In this document: positions 1-9,502 of the stretch, piece by piece | How positions within the stretch are numbered: position 1 is the first letter of the stretch | Layout of the letters: each line of letters opens with the position of its first letter | DNA from: Antedon mediterranea | Taxonomy: Eukaryota; Echinodermata; Crinoidea; Comatulida; Antedonidae | Reading direction: 5' to 3' | Assembly (NCBI RefSeq): GCF_964355755.1 | Contig: NC_092678.1 | Span: 3,110,922 to 3,174,921 of the forward strand | DNA length: 64,000 nucleotides | Position numbers and translations under genes: made by a program | Notes under the pieces: generated by a model | What the model was told of the DNA's origin: nothing | Seen by the model: the letters and a program-made list of their open reading frames with translations, nothing else | The model's database searches: none

Positions 1-100
1 TATTTAATATTATAAAATAGAAATGAGACTGTTACAGTAAAGAGATAATGCTTGATATTTCTTTTATTTGTGCAATTTTTGTTTTTTTGTTGTTGAACAG

Positions 101-262
101 TTGATAATTGATAAGATTCGACAAAAACAAGGTGACAAAGAAGTGGAGGATAGAAACTTGAACGCTGTTATAGTTGACTTTTATCTGTGGGATTTCTCAA
201 AAGATCATTGGGCTGACATGAAACATATACCAATACACAAGATTCGAAGTACTAACTACTAA
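101..262 (+). CDS. QNG1: Terminal exon of queuosine salvage protein (Q-nucleotide N-glycosylase)
   Basis: This is a partial gene: only the last exon is inside the window. A pyrimidine-rich acceptor ending in AACAG at 91-100 is followed by a phase-0 exon encoding LIIDKIRQKQGD and then 41 more residues to TAA at 260-262. The C-terminal pattern NAVIVDFYLWD, then HIPIHKIRS and a terminal Tyr, matches my memory of the end of the C9orf64/DUF2419 family. In that family the motif D-[FY]-x-L-W-D and a C-terminal P-[FI]-H-[KR]-[VI]-R...Y are conserved. Members release queuine base from queuosine nucleotide so it can be reused for tRNA modification, in the cytosol. The Asp of this FYLWD motif sits near the active site in the family; that point is from general knowledge, not from this sequence. 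Upstream exons lie outside the window. Family assignment is by motif recall, not by search. Confidence 0.72.
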   Translation: MIIDKIRQKQGDKEVEDRNLNAVIVDFYLWDFSKDHWADMKHIPIHKIRSTNY

Positions 263-484
263 TACCTTTCTTTCTACCTTGCACTTTGGCAGGAGATTCA
301 ACCAGCATCCAAGGCACCGAATGCACATCGAAAGTTGACATTTTTAAAATTGAGAACACTTACAAAGTGTCTAGTATAGTAGCATTTAAAAATAGATGCT
401 GCCTTCATTTTGGTGAACGTGAACAACTGTCTTGTGTCTGATTTTAATTACTTAATTTTCAAAAGTTTTATTTTTGAACTATGT

Positions 485-490
485 ATTAAA
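485..490 (+). promoter_or_regulatory. Candidate poly(A) signal ATTAAA of the QNG1 gene
   Basis: ATTAAA lies about 220 bases after the QNG1 stop codon in AT-rich sequence. It is the first common poly(A) hexamer downstream of the stop. Transcript 3' ends would be needed to confirm it. Confidence 0.35.
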
Positions 491-708
491 GATATTAATT
501 AGTCCAGAAAATAGACTATAAACTGACATAATTCACTTATTTACACTTTAAAAAGAAAAATAATCATGTATAGAATTATATTTTAAAATGTAAACAGATG
601 TAATTATTATTTTTTAATATTATATGATATACAATATGAAATATAATAAATACATAATCATAGCAGTAAAGTGTATAGCTTCATTCTTCAGACTTAATGA
701 CTGTTATT

Positions 709-822
709 TGCCCACCTATGGTAGTGATATGCCCAAATATGGTAGTGATTTTACATCATCATGTCCATATATGAGCACATCACATTTTTTTGTCAAATTA
801 GTTTGATAGTGTAGACAGAGCT
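709..822 (+). mobile_element. MITE family A, 5'-truncated copy
   Basis: The right end is intact: the reverse complement of the family TIR (AGCTCTGTCTACACTATC) ends at 822 and is followed by TTA, the target-site word seen at the full copies. The left TIR is missing. Inside are two copies of the 21-bp module ending in TATGGTAGTGAT, one of them with CCAAATATGG. Next come the family's conserved ACATCATCATGTCCATATAT segment and GCACATCAC. Comparison with the copies at 7923 and 20191 defines the family. Confidence 0.8.
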
Positions 823-1341
823 TTATGGCAGGTCATTATGTCTTGTTAATGTGTACGATGATAACTAATAGTATTACTACAGTACATACCAAGTGTGAAC
901 GGGTACTTAAGTACCAATTGTGTCTTCAGCCTTTGTTCTATTCATTCATTATTAACGAATCTTCCAGTTGTCATAGTGTCATTGAAACAAATGTACAATG
1001 ATGAATGTGATCAAACAGGTATAATGTATGGAATGGTGTGTTCTTCTTATACTTTTTCTATGATATTTACACCGAAATGGAAAATTTTGAACGCCGATTT
1101 ATTATAACACGTTGGTAAGTATTAAATTTAAACTTTTTTTATCCATTTCCACAAGGGTCCATTATGATATCCCCTTTACTAATGGTTCGTTGAAATTAAT
1201 ACTATAGTATAAACGTCCCTATCATATCTTGGCAGAAAATATTTTTTATAGGACCAAAATTAATTAAGTAGACTTCGATTTAATGTTTTTCAGTCAAGCA
1301 ATGTTTCTTTAACCATATTCCAGCCGCACCCTACAGTCAAA

Positions 1342-1406
1342 TGCTTGGTTCCCAAGTACGTAAGCGCGTAACGCAAGTAATTTGACCAATTACGACTAAC
1401 CAAGCT
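1342..1406. mobile_element. MITE family B, short diverged copy
   Basis: TGCTTGGTTCCCA on the left and its inverted partner AACCAAGCT on the right enclose about 45 bases. These include AATTTGACCAATTACG and GCGTAACGCAAG, which resemble internal parts of the element at 62715-62855. I could not identify a target-site duplication. Confidence 0.5.
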
Positions 1407-1820
1407 TAAGAAGAGTACAAATAGTATATTTGTAAGACAGTCTTGCGTGTAATTAATGAATGCATCACGAATGTTATTTGATAGGGAAATCATCTTTTAT
1501 GAACTTCTATAAACATTTCCGACTTTGGTCAAACAGAACTATTATTGGGCAATTAAGTATAAATTACAGGTGATTTAGCTATAGATACAATCACAATTAT
1601 TTGTTAACCAGAAGTTTATATCATAAAACAATCAATCATTTCCGTGTCGATCCAAAGTCCTGAAATACAATGAAGTTATTACTATTTATCATGCGTCAAG
1701 TGTATTTGCCTCGGAGAGGCTCATCTACGAGGTACATATTACTTTTCATTTGTTTACACGAGCTGTTGTATTTCTCACATACTCACCGGTAATTTTGGGT
1801 CAGGGTTGGAATGTTATAAT

Positions 1821-2067
1821 GTATAAAAACAAAACGCTACTATATATTTTAACGATCAGTTTGGGAATACAATTGGTATATAAGCTGAAAACAAACCAGT
1901 AGACCTACTGAACCAGATAAGGTAAGTAGGCCTATGCTTTATGTCTTCAGCGTTTAGGCCTATTTACTGATGCTCTCTTTATATAACAATAATAAAGTTA
2001 AATTCTGTTTTATTTCAGAGATTGTTTCACTTCATTGGAGTATTTTGAAAGGTAGTCTGAGCCAAAA
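1821..2067 (+). promoter_or_regulatory. Promoter and 5' UTR of the 504-aa gene, with a 97-bp UTR intron
   Basis: Two TATA-like words are visible: TATAAAAA at 1822-1829 and TATATAAG at 1877-1884. A leader exon ends at 1921 with the donor AG|GTAAGTAGG. The intron spans 1922-2018 and ends in a pyrimidine tract and TTTCAG. Exon 2 begins at 2019, 49 bases before the ATG at 2068. The ATG context is CAAAAATGA. The transcription start is inferred and not visible directly. Confidence 0.5.
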
Positions 2068-3582
2068 ATGAGTCGAAATGGAGAAACGTCAAAGAGTGGT
2101 GCTAAAACTACGAATCGTGATGCTAAGTTTGCGAGTCACAAACAAACACTACAGCACACAGTGAGAGCGAAGAAGATAAATGAATCGCATTTGTTCAGCC
2201 TCTTGCGGTCTGTTGATGATCAGAAGAACAGACGAAATATTCAGATTGATAAGGAGGTTGTAGAAGTTGAGAAATTCCTGGAGAAATTGAATAAAGATCA
2301 AGATGAAATTAAGCGATTGAAAATGATAAGAAGGAATACGCAAAGCGCATTAAGTAATAGTCTTCCAGAAACTTCGACGTCACCACCAGCCAAGACTGAC
2401 AGATCATTTGGTAATGTCAATGACACTCAGAAAAGAGAAAGAAAAGAAACTCCTGTAGCAACGAAACTTATAGACTCCTATTACAAATTTGACGCAAATG
2501 GAAAACGCATTGCTGACATTCAGTTAAACAGTTTGAGTTCACCACTTGCTGGATTTAAAGAGTCAAAGGTCGCGTGGGAATATATTACAGATGACTGGTC
2601 AATGTCAGGACTTTCCTTAAAGGACTTCCGAAGGGATAGTGCAAAGTCCTCTAGACATAGTGACACACAGACTGCGAACACGATTGATGAAGTTTCTGAT
2701 CATGGAGGTGATACGTGTATCAGTCCACTCGATGTGCCAATCAAACAATTTGAAGATTCACAACGCGCGCGTAATCATTTGCCTAGCAACAGTACCCCAC
2801 GGAAAGAACAACATACGGTCGGGATGGGGGGTAGAAAAGCATTCAACTCACATTTAAAATCTAAAGATCTATCAAGTGAAAATCGTGAAATTGAATCGGG
2901 TAGAAAAAGTAGTCTGAGGCGTGGAGATAAAAATGGCAGCGGATTGCGACGTGAAGTAACTTTTAATGAGACACCCGATATTCACTTTCCGCATGTTAGA
3001 AGAAAAACATTTCCAGGTGATATGACAAAAAACTTGTCCAGCGATAGTAGTTTATCACCGAATGATTGTAAATATCCGGATTGCATTTATCATAACCGAG
3101 AACATTTATTGTCGACACATAATAAAGAATTAAGTTCACAAGAGTATTGCAAGACGCTTCCCAGAGTCGGTGAGATCACTGGAAAAATGGTTAGAATCAT
3201 TGGAAAAAACAAAGGAACTTCTCCATCTGAGTGGAAATCAAAGAGAGTTGCCATCCCTTTATCTCCTACACCGTCTGATGTTTTCAGAGGTGTAGATACT
3301 AGTGTTAGAAACCGCAATGATCTGGATTTTACAGATCTGAATGTTATGTCGTCTGTTCGAAGGCCAACAAAAGGATCCAACAGAGAGATGATGCTTAGAA
3401 CTAAAGAAGTGAATCTTATCACAACGTTTGCATTGATGAGGAAACGGGTTGCAGATCGTATACCTCAAGATTTCAACAGAAACTATGGAACTCCAACTCC
3501 AAATTGGAAAATATTAAATCCTTTAAAACTACGCCATAAAATTACACATTCTTCCCCTCTTTTTGTGAAATGGAAATTTTAA
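2068..3582 (+). CDS. Uncharacterised 504-aa basic, Ser-rich protein with N-terminal coiled coil
   Basis: I do not recognise this family. The frame is complete in one exon, from an ATG just downstream of a 5' UTR intron to TAA at 3580-3582, with AATAAA 89 bases later. Residues 1-40 are basic. Residues about 50-92 (around VVEVEKFLEKLNKDQDEI) look like a charged coiled coil. Most of the rest is low-hydrophobicity and rich in Ser, Thr, Arg, Lys and Asp, typical of disorder. There is no signal peptide or membrane segment. At residues 295-299 REVTF fits the RVxF protein-phosphatase-1 docking pattern. Cys334, Cys339, His342, His346 and His351 form a small Cys/His cluster that could bind a metal, although it fits no zinc-finger pattern I know. 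The C-terminal 50 residues (around DRIPQDFNRNYGTPTPNWK) are less biased and may be conserved. A cytoskeletal or ciliary adaptor role is possible but unsupported. Confidence 0.75.
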   Translation: MSRNGETSKSGAKTTNRDAKFASHKQTLQHTVRAKKINESHLFSLLRSVDDQKNRRNIQIDKEVVEVEKFLEKLNKDQDEIKRLKMIRRNTQSALSNSLPETSTSPPAKTDRSFGNVNDTQKRERKETPVATKLIDSYYKFDANGKRIADIQLNSLSSPLAGFKESKVAWEYITDDWSMSGLSLKDFRRDSAKSSRHSDTQTANTIDEVSDHGGDTCISPLDVPIKQFEDSQRARNHLPSNSTPRKEQHTVGMGGRKAFNSHLKSKDLSSENREIESGRKSSLRRGDKNGSGLRREVTFNETPDIHFPHVRRKTFPGDMTKNLSSDSSLSPNDCKYPDCIYHNREHLLSTHNKELSSQEYCKTLPRVGEITGKMVRIIGKNKGTSPSEWKSKRVAIPLSPTPSDVFRGVDTSVRNRNDLDFTDLNVMSSVRRPTKGSNREMMLRTKEVNLITTFALMRKRVADRIPQDFNRNYGTPTPNWKILNPLKLRHKITHSSPLFVKWKF

Positions 3583-3670
3583 ACAAAAAGTTAATGAAAA
3601 TATGGATAAACACCTGTGTTAGTTATTGTAGGCCTACTGTTTAAAAATTATGTGCCAAGTATAATTTAGA

Positions 3671-3676
3671 AATAAA
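3671..3676 (+). promoter_or_regulatory. Poly(A) signal AATAAA of the 504-aa gene
   Basis: A perfect AATAAA lies 89 bases after the stop codon, giving a short 3' UTR. Confidence 0.65.
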
Positions 3677-4449
3677 CTTTAAAAAGGCAATCACGTCTTA
3701 TAGAGACTTTCTTTATCATCATCATCATTCTACTCCCATGTGTAAAACAATTATTTGCCATCACTATCACTATTTGAAGAATACAGTGATTTTTATTTTA
3801 CTTTAAATTAACATTCTCATAATCAACATCACCAATCATTATAATATTGGCAATATCTTAAATGGCCATAGTTTTATCAACGTTAATATTACGTAAGGAG
3901 TAGGTGGGTGTGGTCGATTTGTTGATGTTACTGGTCTGTAGTTTAACGAGAGAGGGCGCCAAAACAATCGAGAGTTTAAAAAACATAAGAAAAAACCACT
4001 GTGTTTTTAACGTGAGACTCAGAGGCGCGGCGAGAAAATCATCCTTTCTCCCCCACCTAGGTAACCCGAAATAGGCCAGCTTAGGCCTAGGTAAATGTTG
4101 GTCATCGTAAGCAACAAATAACAAGTTATTTCTAAAAGATAAATTGACATTTAATAGTACCTTGAGTTTAAATTGTTATCTAACGCAACAAGTATATCTT
4201 TTATTTAATCGTTATGAATATGAATAAATAATAGGCCTAGGCCTAGGCCTAGCCTAGCCTAGGAAGGAGGCCTAACCTTTTTTTAGAGAGGCTTGACCGG
4301 GCCTGGGAGGCCTTGGCCTAGGCATACCCTAGGCCATCATGTTTTTTCATTCATGTGTTGCCGGGAGAAGAGCATATCAGTTGCACTGTATCCCGACTGC
4401 CTAGGCCTAAATTCTTTTTTTATTGAAAAATGTATTGTTATGATTTCAG
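3677..4449 (+). promoter_or_regulatory. Spacer and probable promoter/5' UTR region of the kelch gene
   Basis: Between the poly(A) signal of the previous gene and the acceptor at 4449 the sequence becomes less AT-rich around 3900-4100. GCGCCAAA at 3956-3963 is the reverse complement of TTTGGCGC, an E2F-type site. Possible leader-exon donors are CCTAG|GTAACC at 4061 and CCTAG|GTAAAT at 4091. An AGGCCT-rich tract lies at 4227-4345. An acceptor, ATGATTTCAG, ends at 4449. No TATA box is obvious. The promoter assignment is by position. Confidence 0.4.
4227..4345. repeat. TAGGCC/GGCCTA-rich tract
   Basis: A dense run of overlapping GGCCTA, CCTAGG and AGGCCT words, nearly all self-complementary, lies just upstream of the first kelch coding exon. 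Isolated copies of the same word occur elsewhere in the window (for example 1931, 11981, 16045, 39100). Confidence 0.7.
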
Positions 4450-4532
4450 AGATTGCAGAATGGAATAAGCTGTGCACCACACCACCAGCAAAAGTCAAAC
4501 CCCACCTTCCAATAATAATCCGACTTTGTTTA

Positions 4533-6813
4533 ATGATGGCAGCATTGGAAGAAGAAGTTACAAGACCAAAATGCACCAGCATTAAGTGGGAAACACTCCC
4601 TCCTATGAGAACAAAAAGAACGTTCTCATCAGCTGCCATTGTCAACAACCAACTGTATGTCCTTGGCGGCTGTGATAAAGATGGCCAACCTTTGGACACT
4701 TTCGAATCGCTCAACCTTACCAAGAAAAAGAAATGGCAAAGTTTGTTGAATCTTTCCTGCAGCAGAGCACAGCCAGCAGTGGTCACAGTCAACAATAAAA
4801 TCTACGTGATTGGTGGCGTGTCCTCCAATCAGAGCCCTCTTGATAACATGGATGCATACGACATTGAGAAGAAAACCTGGACGTCACTAAAGTCTCTTGA
4901 AGAGAAACTGATGGGAGTAGCAACGTGTGTCCATAGTAAGTCTACAGTAGGTTTTGAATAATCAAAATTTAAATTTGTGCTGCATTTAAAGACTACGTTA
5001 TTTACAGGATTTTTACATATTTACTATTTATATTAATAATATATTTGGAACACGTTACCATTTTCTGTTCATAATTCACCAAATCTACTTTCCTTTTAAA
5101 AAACAAACTTAAAAACACACCTTTTCAGAACTTTTGTTGGCCTTGCTTTATTCTCACACAGAGCCTTTGACAATTTTTAAAATATTTCTGTTTTATCATT
5201 ACTGTATTAATAAATATTAAAATTGTGAAATTGCTATCATTCATAGTATCATATTTTCTTTTTTTATTAGAAAATAATATAATCGTAATTGGAGGAATGA
5301 AGTCCAACACCGAACCCAGTGAGAAGTGCCGTGTCTATAACACTGAAAAGAATCTATGGCAGACCCTGCCAGACATGCCTACTCCACGCTATGCTGCATT
5401 TGCTCATCTAATAGGTGACAAACTATATGTCTTTGGTAAGTGCCATCAATAATAGGGAGGAAACCTTCAATTTGCGACAAACGATGATCTACTACCTACG
5501 AATTGATGAGTTTTTATTTTATGTCTGGACCTAAAAACCATCAAAACTGCGTTGAGTGAGTAGGAAAGCGCCTTCCAACTTCGCATGAATTAACATGACT
5601 GTAGCAAAACGAAAGCTTTGTAATATTACATAGTAATGGTTACTGTGGTTGCGTTCTGAGTTTTAATTTATTTATGTCATTTTTCTTTTGATAAAGGAGG
5701 AAGAAAAGGCAAGACAGCCTGTACTGTTGTAGAAATGCTAAACCTTGCAGAAAAACCAACGCCATCGTGGCTGAAACTTGCGGACATCCCCCAGCCAAGA
5801 GTCTTCCCATCATACACTGCAACCGACACCCATGTATACTCGTATGGTGGACTCCAACAGGATCCTATGCAATTTGTTGGCACGTTTGAGGCTTATGATA
5901 TTGAAAAAGGTGAAAAGCAAAAACACCCTACAGCATAGTTTCATATTTTTTATTTCCACAACATCATCAAATTGAAAGTTATCATTCTTAAAATCATCAT
6001 TATTTTCAGCTATATTATTTTCATCATTATCTTTAGCTATAATTTTATTATCATTATAATCATCATCATTGTCATCATCATCATTGTCATCATCATTATC
6101 ATTATCATCATCATCATCATCATCATCATTATCATCATTATCATTATCATCATCATCTTTATCATCATTATCATTATCATCATCACTATAATCATCATCT
6201 TATTCAAATTGCAGTATGTTATCATAATTGTAATTGATTGAAGTTTGTAAGTCAGATTGTTTTGTGTTACCATTTCATCATTTATCAAAATCATCATCGC
6301 ATTATGTATATAGGGGAATGGAGTAAATTGGAGGATATGCCTAGTAGACATGGAGACTTTGCTGGAGGTATGGTATCTGGTCTGGTCATTGCATCTGGGG
6401 GACTAGGTAGGTTGTTTTTTCATTTTAGTTGGAGCCTGGTGGAAAAAAGGGTTGGGGTAAAATCATGATAGTGTGTATTTTGTCACAGCCAAGAGAAAAG
6501 GTCATGGTTTAGCACTCCTAAGCGCTCATAATCGTTATTCCACTGCACACACTAGCATTCATTTGATGAATTCATGTTGTATGGTACCCATTACTTATCT
6601 TTAATTTATATATATTTCACAGGACCACAGAAAAAGCCATTTCAAGACACTAATGTATACAATCCTGCAACTGGAGTCTGGGAGGTCGGACCTGAGTGTC
6701 CCTCAGGTCGAAGTTCAGCTACCACCTTAAAAAATGAAGATAAGTTATACGTCATTGGCGGCTTTTCACCTAAAGGCCTTACTTCTGAAATATTTATTTT
6801 AAAACCAGCCTAG
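4533..6813 (+). CDS. KLHDC8: Kelch domain-containing protein 8 (KLHDC8A/B-like), five coding exons, 354 aa
   Basis: Coding exons are 4533-4935, 5271-5435, 5697-5909, 6314-6406 and 6623-6813. They sum to 1065 nt (354 residues plus stop), and every junction is GT-AG with phase 1. The length equals that of human KLHDC8B (354 aa). Seven blades are marked by the di-glycine strands YVLGG, YVIGG, IVIGG, YVFGG, YSYGG, IASGG and YVIGG, each followed by a conserved Trp where intact. MGVAT, MPTPRY and GGLQQ match my memory of KLHDC8B. The protein has no BTB domain, unlike KLHL proteins, so it is not an obvious cullin-3 adaptor. Family knowledge places KLHDC8B at the midbody in cytokinesis; a role here is inference. 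I chose the ATG pair at 4533/4536 because it precedes the first blade. A two-codon uORF (ATG GAA TAA) at 4460-4468 comes before it and may damp translation. An in-frame extension upstream to 4293 has no ATG of good context and crosses the acceptor. Confidence 0.9.
5990..6200. repeat. Trinucleotide (ATC/ATT) microsatellite in kelch intron 3
   Basis: An impure run of CAT and TAT triplets about 200 bases long lies inside the intron 5910-6313. It produces long open frames on both strands (poly-Ile on plus, poly-Met/Ile on minus) that are not genes. Confidence 0.9.
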
Positions 6814-6897
6814 ACTAATATCAGTCAATTTTTGTTTTGCTTTGTGTGTGTTTTTTTTTTTCTGTGTTGTATAATAATAGTAATAATTCTATTATTA

Positions 6898-7030
6898 TTA
6901 CAATGTGTATTACAATGTGTATTACAATGTGTATTACAATGTGTATTACAATGTGTATTACAATGTGTATTACAATGTGTATTACAATGTGTATTACAAC
7001 GTGTATTACAATGTGTATTACAATGTGTAT
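6898..7030. repeat. 12-bp minisatellite in the kelch 3' UTR
   Basis: About 11 near-perfect copies of TTACAATGTGTA in tandem begin 85 bases after the kelch stop codon; one unit carries ACG for ATG. Because 12 is divisible by 3, several frames stay open, which explains the apparent repetitive proteins on both strands. Confidence 0.95.
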
Positions 7031-7545
7031 AATTCTTCACTTGCTGATTTTATTACATTGCCTCTATTTTGTTACTATTTATTTTTTAAATCTTTGTACA
7101 GTTTCTACATCATTTTGTATGCACAACATTTGTTATACTTTACAAGAGGCTTTCATGCATTTAACACCTCATCTTGCTTTTACTATTTGTCCTATATTTA
7201 TACAGGTACTACAGTTTTATATTTTTAATTAACATTTTTATATAACAACACCTAATTAGTTTTAGCGAATTAGTTTAGAGAATACTGTATGTTGTGAAAT
7301 AGGATAAGTGCTCTGTTACTGTATAATGCGACATCAAATGCCGAAATAGATTTTAACAATCTGTGCATCTATTAATCAATCAATCATAAAATATTTAAAC
7401 AGGGTGTTTTTCTTGGGTCAGAGGTTACAATAGTAGGTGCACTTTTTAATAGTAACATAGATTTTAGGTAGAACATCCACTAGATTTTAACTTTAAAACA
7501 TAAAATAATTGTTTTATAAATTTAGAAAGTTAGCTAATAATATAT

Positions 7546-7551
7546 AATAAA
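7546..7551 (+). promoter_or_regulatory. Candidate poly(A) signal of the kelch gene
   Basis: This is the first AATAAA after the kelch stop, about 730 bases downstream. If it is used, the 12-bp minisatellite is transcribed within the 3' UTR. Confidence 0.4.
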
Positions 7552-7922
7552 TATATTAATATTTACAAATGCTGTATACCTATCCAACCTTCCCCATCTA
7601 TTGTTCTTCATAATGTGTATATAAATTTATCATTTTCCAAAAAAAAACAACATATAAAACCAAAGAATTGCATTAAACAAAATTCCAAAGTGTAGGGTTT
7701 AGGTATATAGACACTGCAAACAACCCTCATTTTCACAGAGCTATCTAAATTGATCAAAGATTTTCCATAAGCACCTACAGTTCAGCGATATTCCGCTTAT
7801 TTGGTTGTCATAGTTACGGGTACATTGTAGTTTCTATTTATACATTCTATTTAAAATATACATTTTATATAATATTTCTTTGTAATATGTTTGATGTACT
7901 GATTGGTTATCTTTGAGGTTTA

Positions 7923-8050
7923 AGCTCTGTCTACACTATCAAACAAGTTTGACAAAAGAAGTGTGATGTGCCCAAATTATGGTAGTGATATGACATCATC
8001 GTGTCCATATATGGGCACATCACATAAAGTTTAATAGTGTAGACAGAGCT
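7923..8050. mobile_element. MITE family A, complete 128-bp copy
   Basis: The terminal inverted repeats begin AGCTCTGTCTACACTATC on both ends, with one mismatch near the inner side. TTA flanks the element on each side (7920-7922 and 8051-8053), consistent with a 3-bp target duplication as in PIF/Harbinger-type elements. The interior has one 21-bp-type module (GCCCAAATTATGGTAGTGAT), then ACATCATCGTGTCCATATAT and GGGCACATCAC. CCATATATGG inside it is a perfect CArG box. There is no coding capacity. Confidence 0.88.
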
Positions 8051-8188
8051 TTATGAGTGAAATGAACAACTTGCTTTTTGTTGCAATAATTATGCAAATT
8101 TGTCTGCCAAAAACATTCCGATTCAGGTATAAACCCACCCAAAATTTGCATAAACTTTTAGAAAAATCAATTCATGTTGTATTATTGT

Positions 8189-8712
8189 GAATATATATAT
8201 GTAAAGACAGTCCTTAGTATGGGAGGCTCACTGCTACAAAACTTGGACATGATTGATTGTTATTATGTTAAGAAATCATGCTTTCAAAGAAAAGTACTTT
8301 TTAAATACTTTTCTGGAATTCTTAATATATAACCATCATAGCCATTATATATCATTATCAGCACATATATATATATGTAAAGACAGTCCTTAGTATGGGA
8401 GACTCACTGCTATTCCCTAGTAAGAAATCATGCTTCAAAGAAAAGTACTTTTTAAATTTACAGTAATAAATGTTTTAAATACTTTTCTGGAATTCTTAAT
8501 ATATAACCATCATAGCCATTATATATCATTATCAGCACATATATATATATGTAAAGACAGTCCTTAGTATGGGAGACTCACTGCTATTCCCTAGTAAGAA
8601 ATCATGCTTCAAAGAAAAGTACTTTTTAAATTTACAGTAATAAATGTTTTAAATACTTTTCTGGAATTCTTAATATATAACCATCATAGCCATTATATAT
8701 CATTATCAGCAC
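8189..8712. repeat. Three tandem copies of a 174-176-bp unit
   Basis: Units begin near GTAAAGACAGTCCTTAGTAT at 8201, 8377 and 8551. Units 2 and 3 are spaced exactly 174 bp and look identical. Unit 1 differs in two blocks: an unrelated insert of about 30 bases after CTCACTGCTA, and loss of about 20 bases including TTACAGTAATAAATG. Each unit starts with an (AT)n stretch. It lies between the kelch and WASHC1 genes, outside coding sequence. Confidence 0.95.
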
Positions 8713-9146
8713 ACTTAAAACAGTTTGAGTGGGTTAGAAATTAGTTGCTTATTTGATTCAAAGAGGCGTTATTTAAATTTAGGTAGTAATGTACGACGTT
8801 TTGACGTCATAACTTGTGTAATAGATATATACTAACTGTAAATGTCAAATGAAATAGTGAATAAAATATTAATAAAATGTGAAGGTTGTTTGACTTTATA
8901 ATTTGATGTAGTCTAAAAGGTGTTGAAATATAGATTCTCTTGCCAGGTTAAAATAATAAATTCTTTTTTTAGGCATAAAAGATAGCAGTAGCAAGGTGAT
9001 TAGGGGCTCTGTTTACTCCCCTCTTACCAAGTGCTTGCAGGTCTATCGTTTCAGCTACAGTTCTAACTTGAAATTCATTTGAAAAATCTACTAATTTTAT
9101 TAACAAATCAAACACACTATTGAATAAATATTGCCATCTTTTGAGT
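8713..9146. other. Intergenic spacer between convergent kelch and WASHC1 genes
   Basis: AT-rich sequence with no open frame of note. The kelch gene (plus) and WASHC1 (minus) converge here. I see no further repeat or signal beyond the poly(A) hexamers listed separately. Confidence 0.5.
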
Positions 9147-9174
9147 TTATTTTCATAATATATTTCTTTTATTT
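9147..9174 (-). promoter_or_regulatory. Two candidate poly(A) signals of WASHC1
   Basis: TTTATT occurs at 9169-9174 and 9147-9152, which is AATAAA on the minus strand. They lie about 330-350 bases after the WASHC1 stop codon and would give a 3' UTR of that length. Confidence 0.5.
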
Positions 9175-9502
9175 ACATCAGAATGACATCACATACATAA
9201 TTACTAATATTAATAAACATTTCTAAACAAATATACCTTTTATCACATGCATTTTTCCTTGACATAACTTTTCCATTAAATAATTACTTATAATATAATA
9301 ATAATTATTACATTACATATTATTTTTTATGTTTAAAACAAACAAATATGCCATTGATACGAATATTTAAATCCCACAGATTTTAATTACAACATTGTAT
9401 TCAATCATGGTTGGGCCAATGTGTAATTTCATTGTCACATGCCTATGTTAAGTACTGTATGTGTGATTTCAAAGATATGGATATTTGAATTCCATTCTAT
9501 TT

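Larger units (their letters stand above)
491..1820. other. Intergenic spacer with two MITE remnants
   Basis: There is no convincing coding sequence. The short open frames here overlap repeats or lack splice context. The spacer contains a truncated copy of MITE family A (709-822) and a diverged short copy of family B (1342-1406). The rest is AT-rich unique-looking DNA in which I see nothing further. Confidence 0.6.

Noticed and set aside
4293-4532. N-terminal extension of the kelch protein upstream of 4533
   Set aside because: It crosses a good splice acceptor at 4449 and an AGGCCT-rich tract, lacks kelch similarity, and would make the protein longer than its family.
5972-6351. Poly-Ile (plus) and poly-Met/Ile (minus) open frames
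   Set aside because: Translation of the ATC/ATT microsatellite in kelch intron 3.
6825-7232. Repetitive frames over the 12-bp array (CNTH, ITMC and YYNV repeats)
   Set aside because: Artefacts of a repeat whose unit is divisible by three; they lie after the kelch stop codon.
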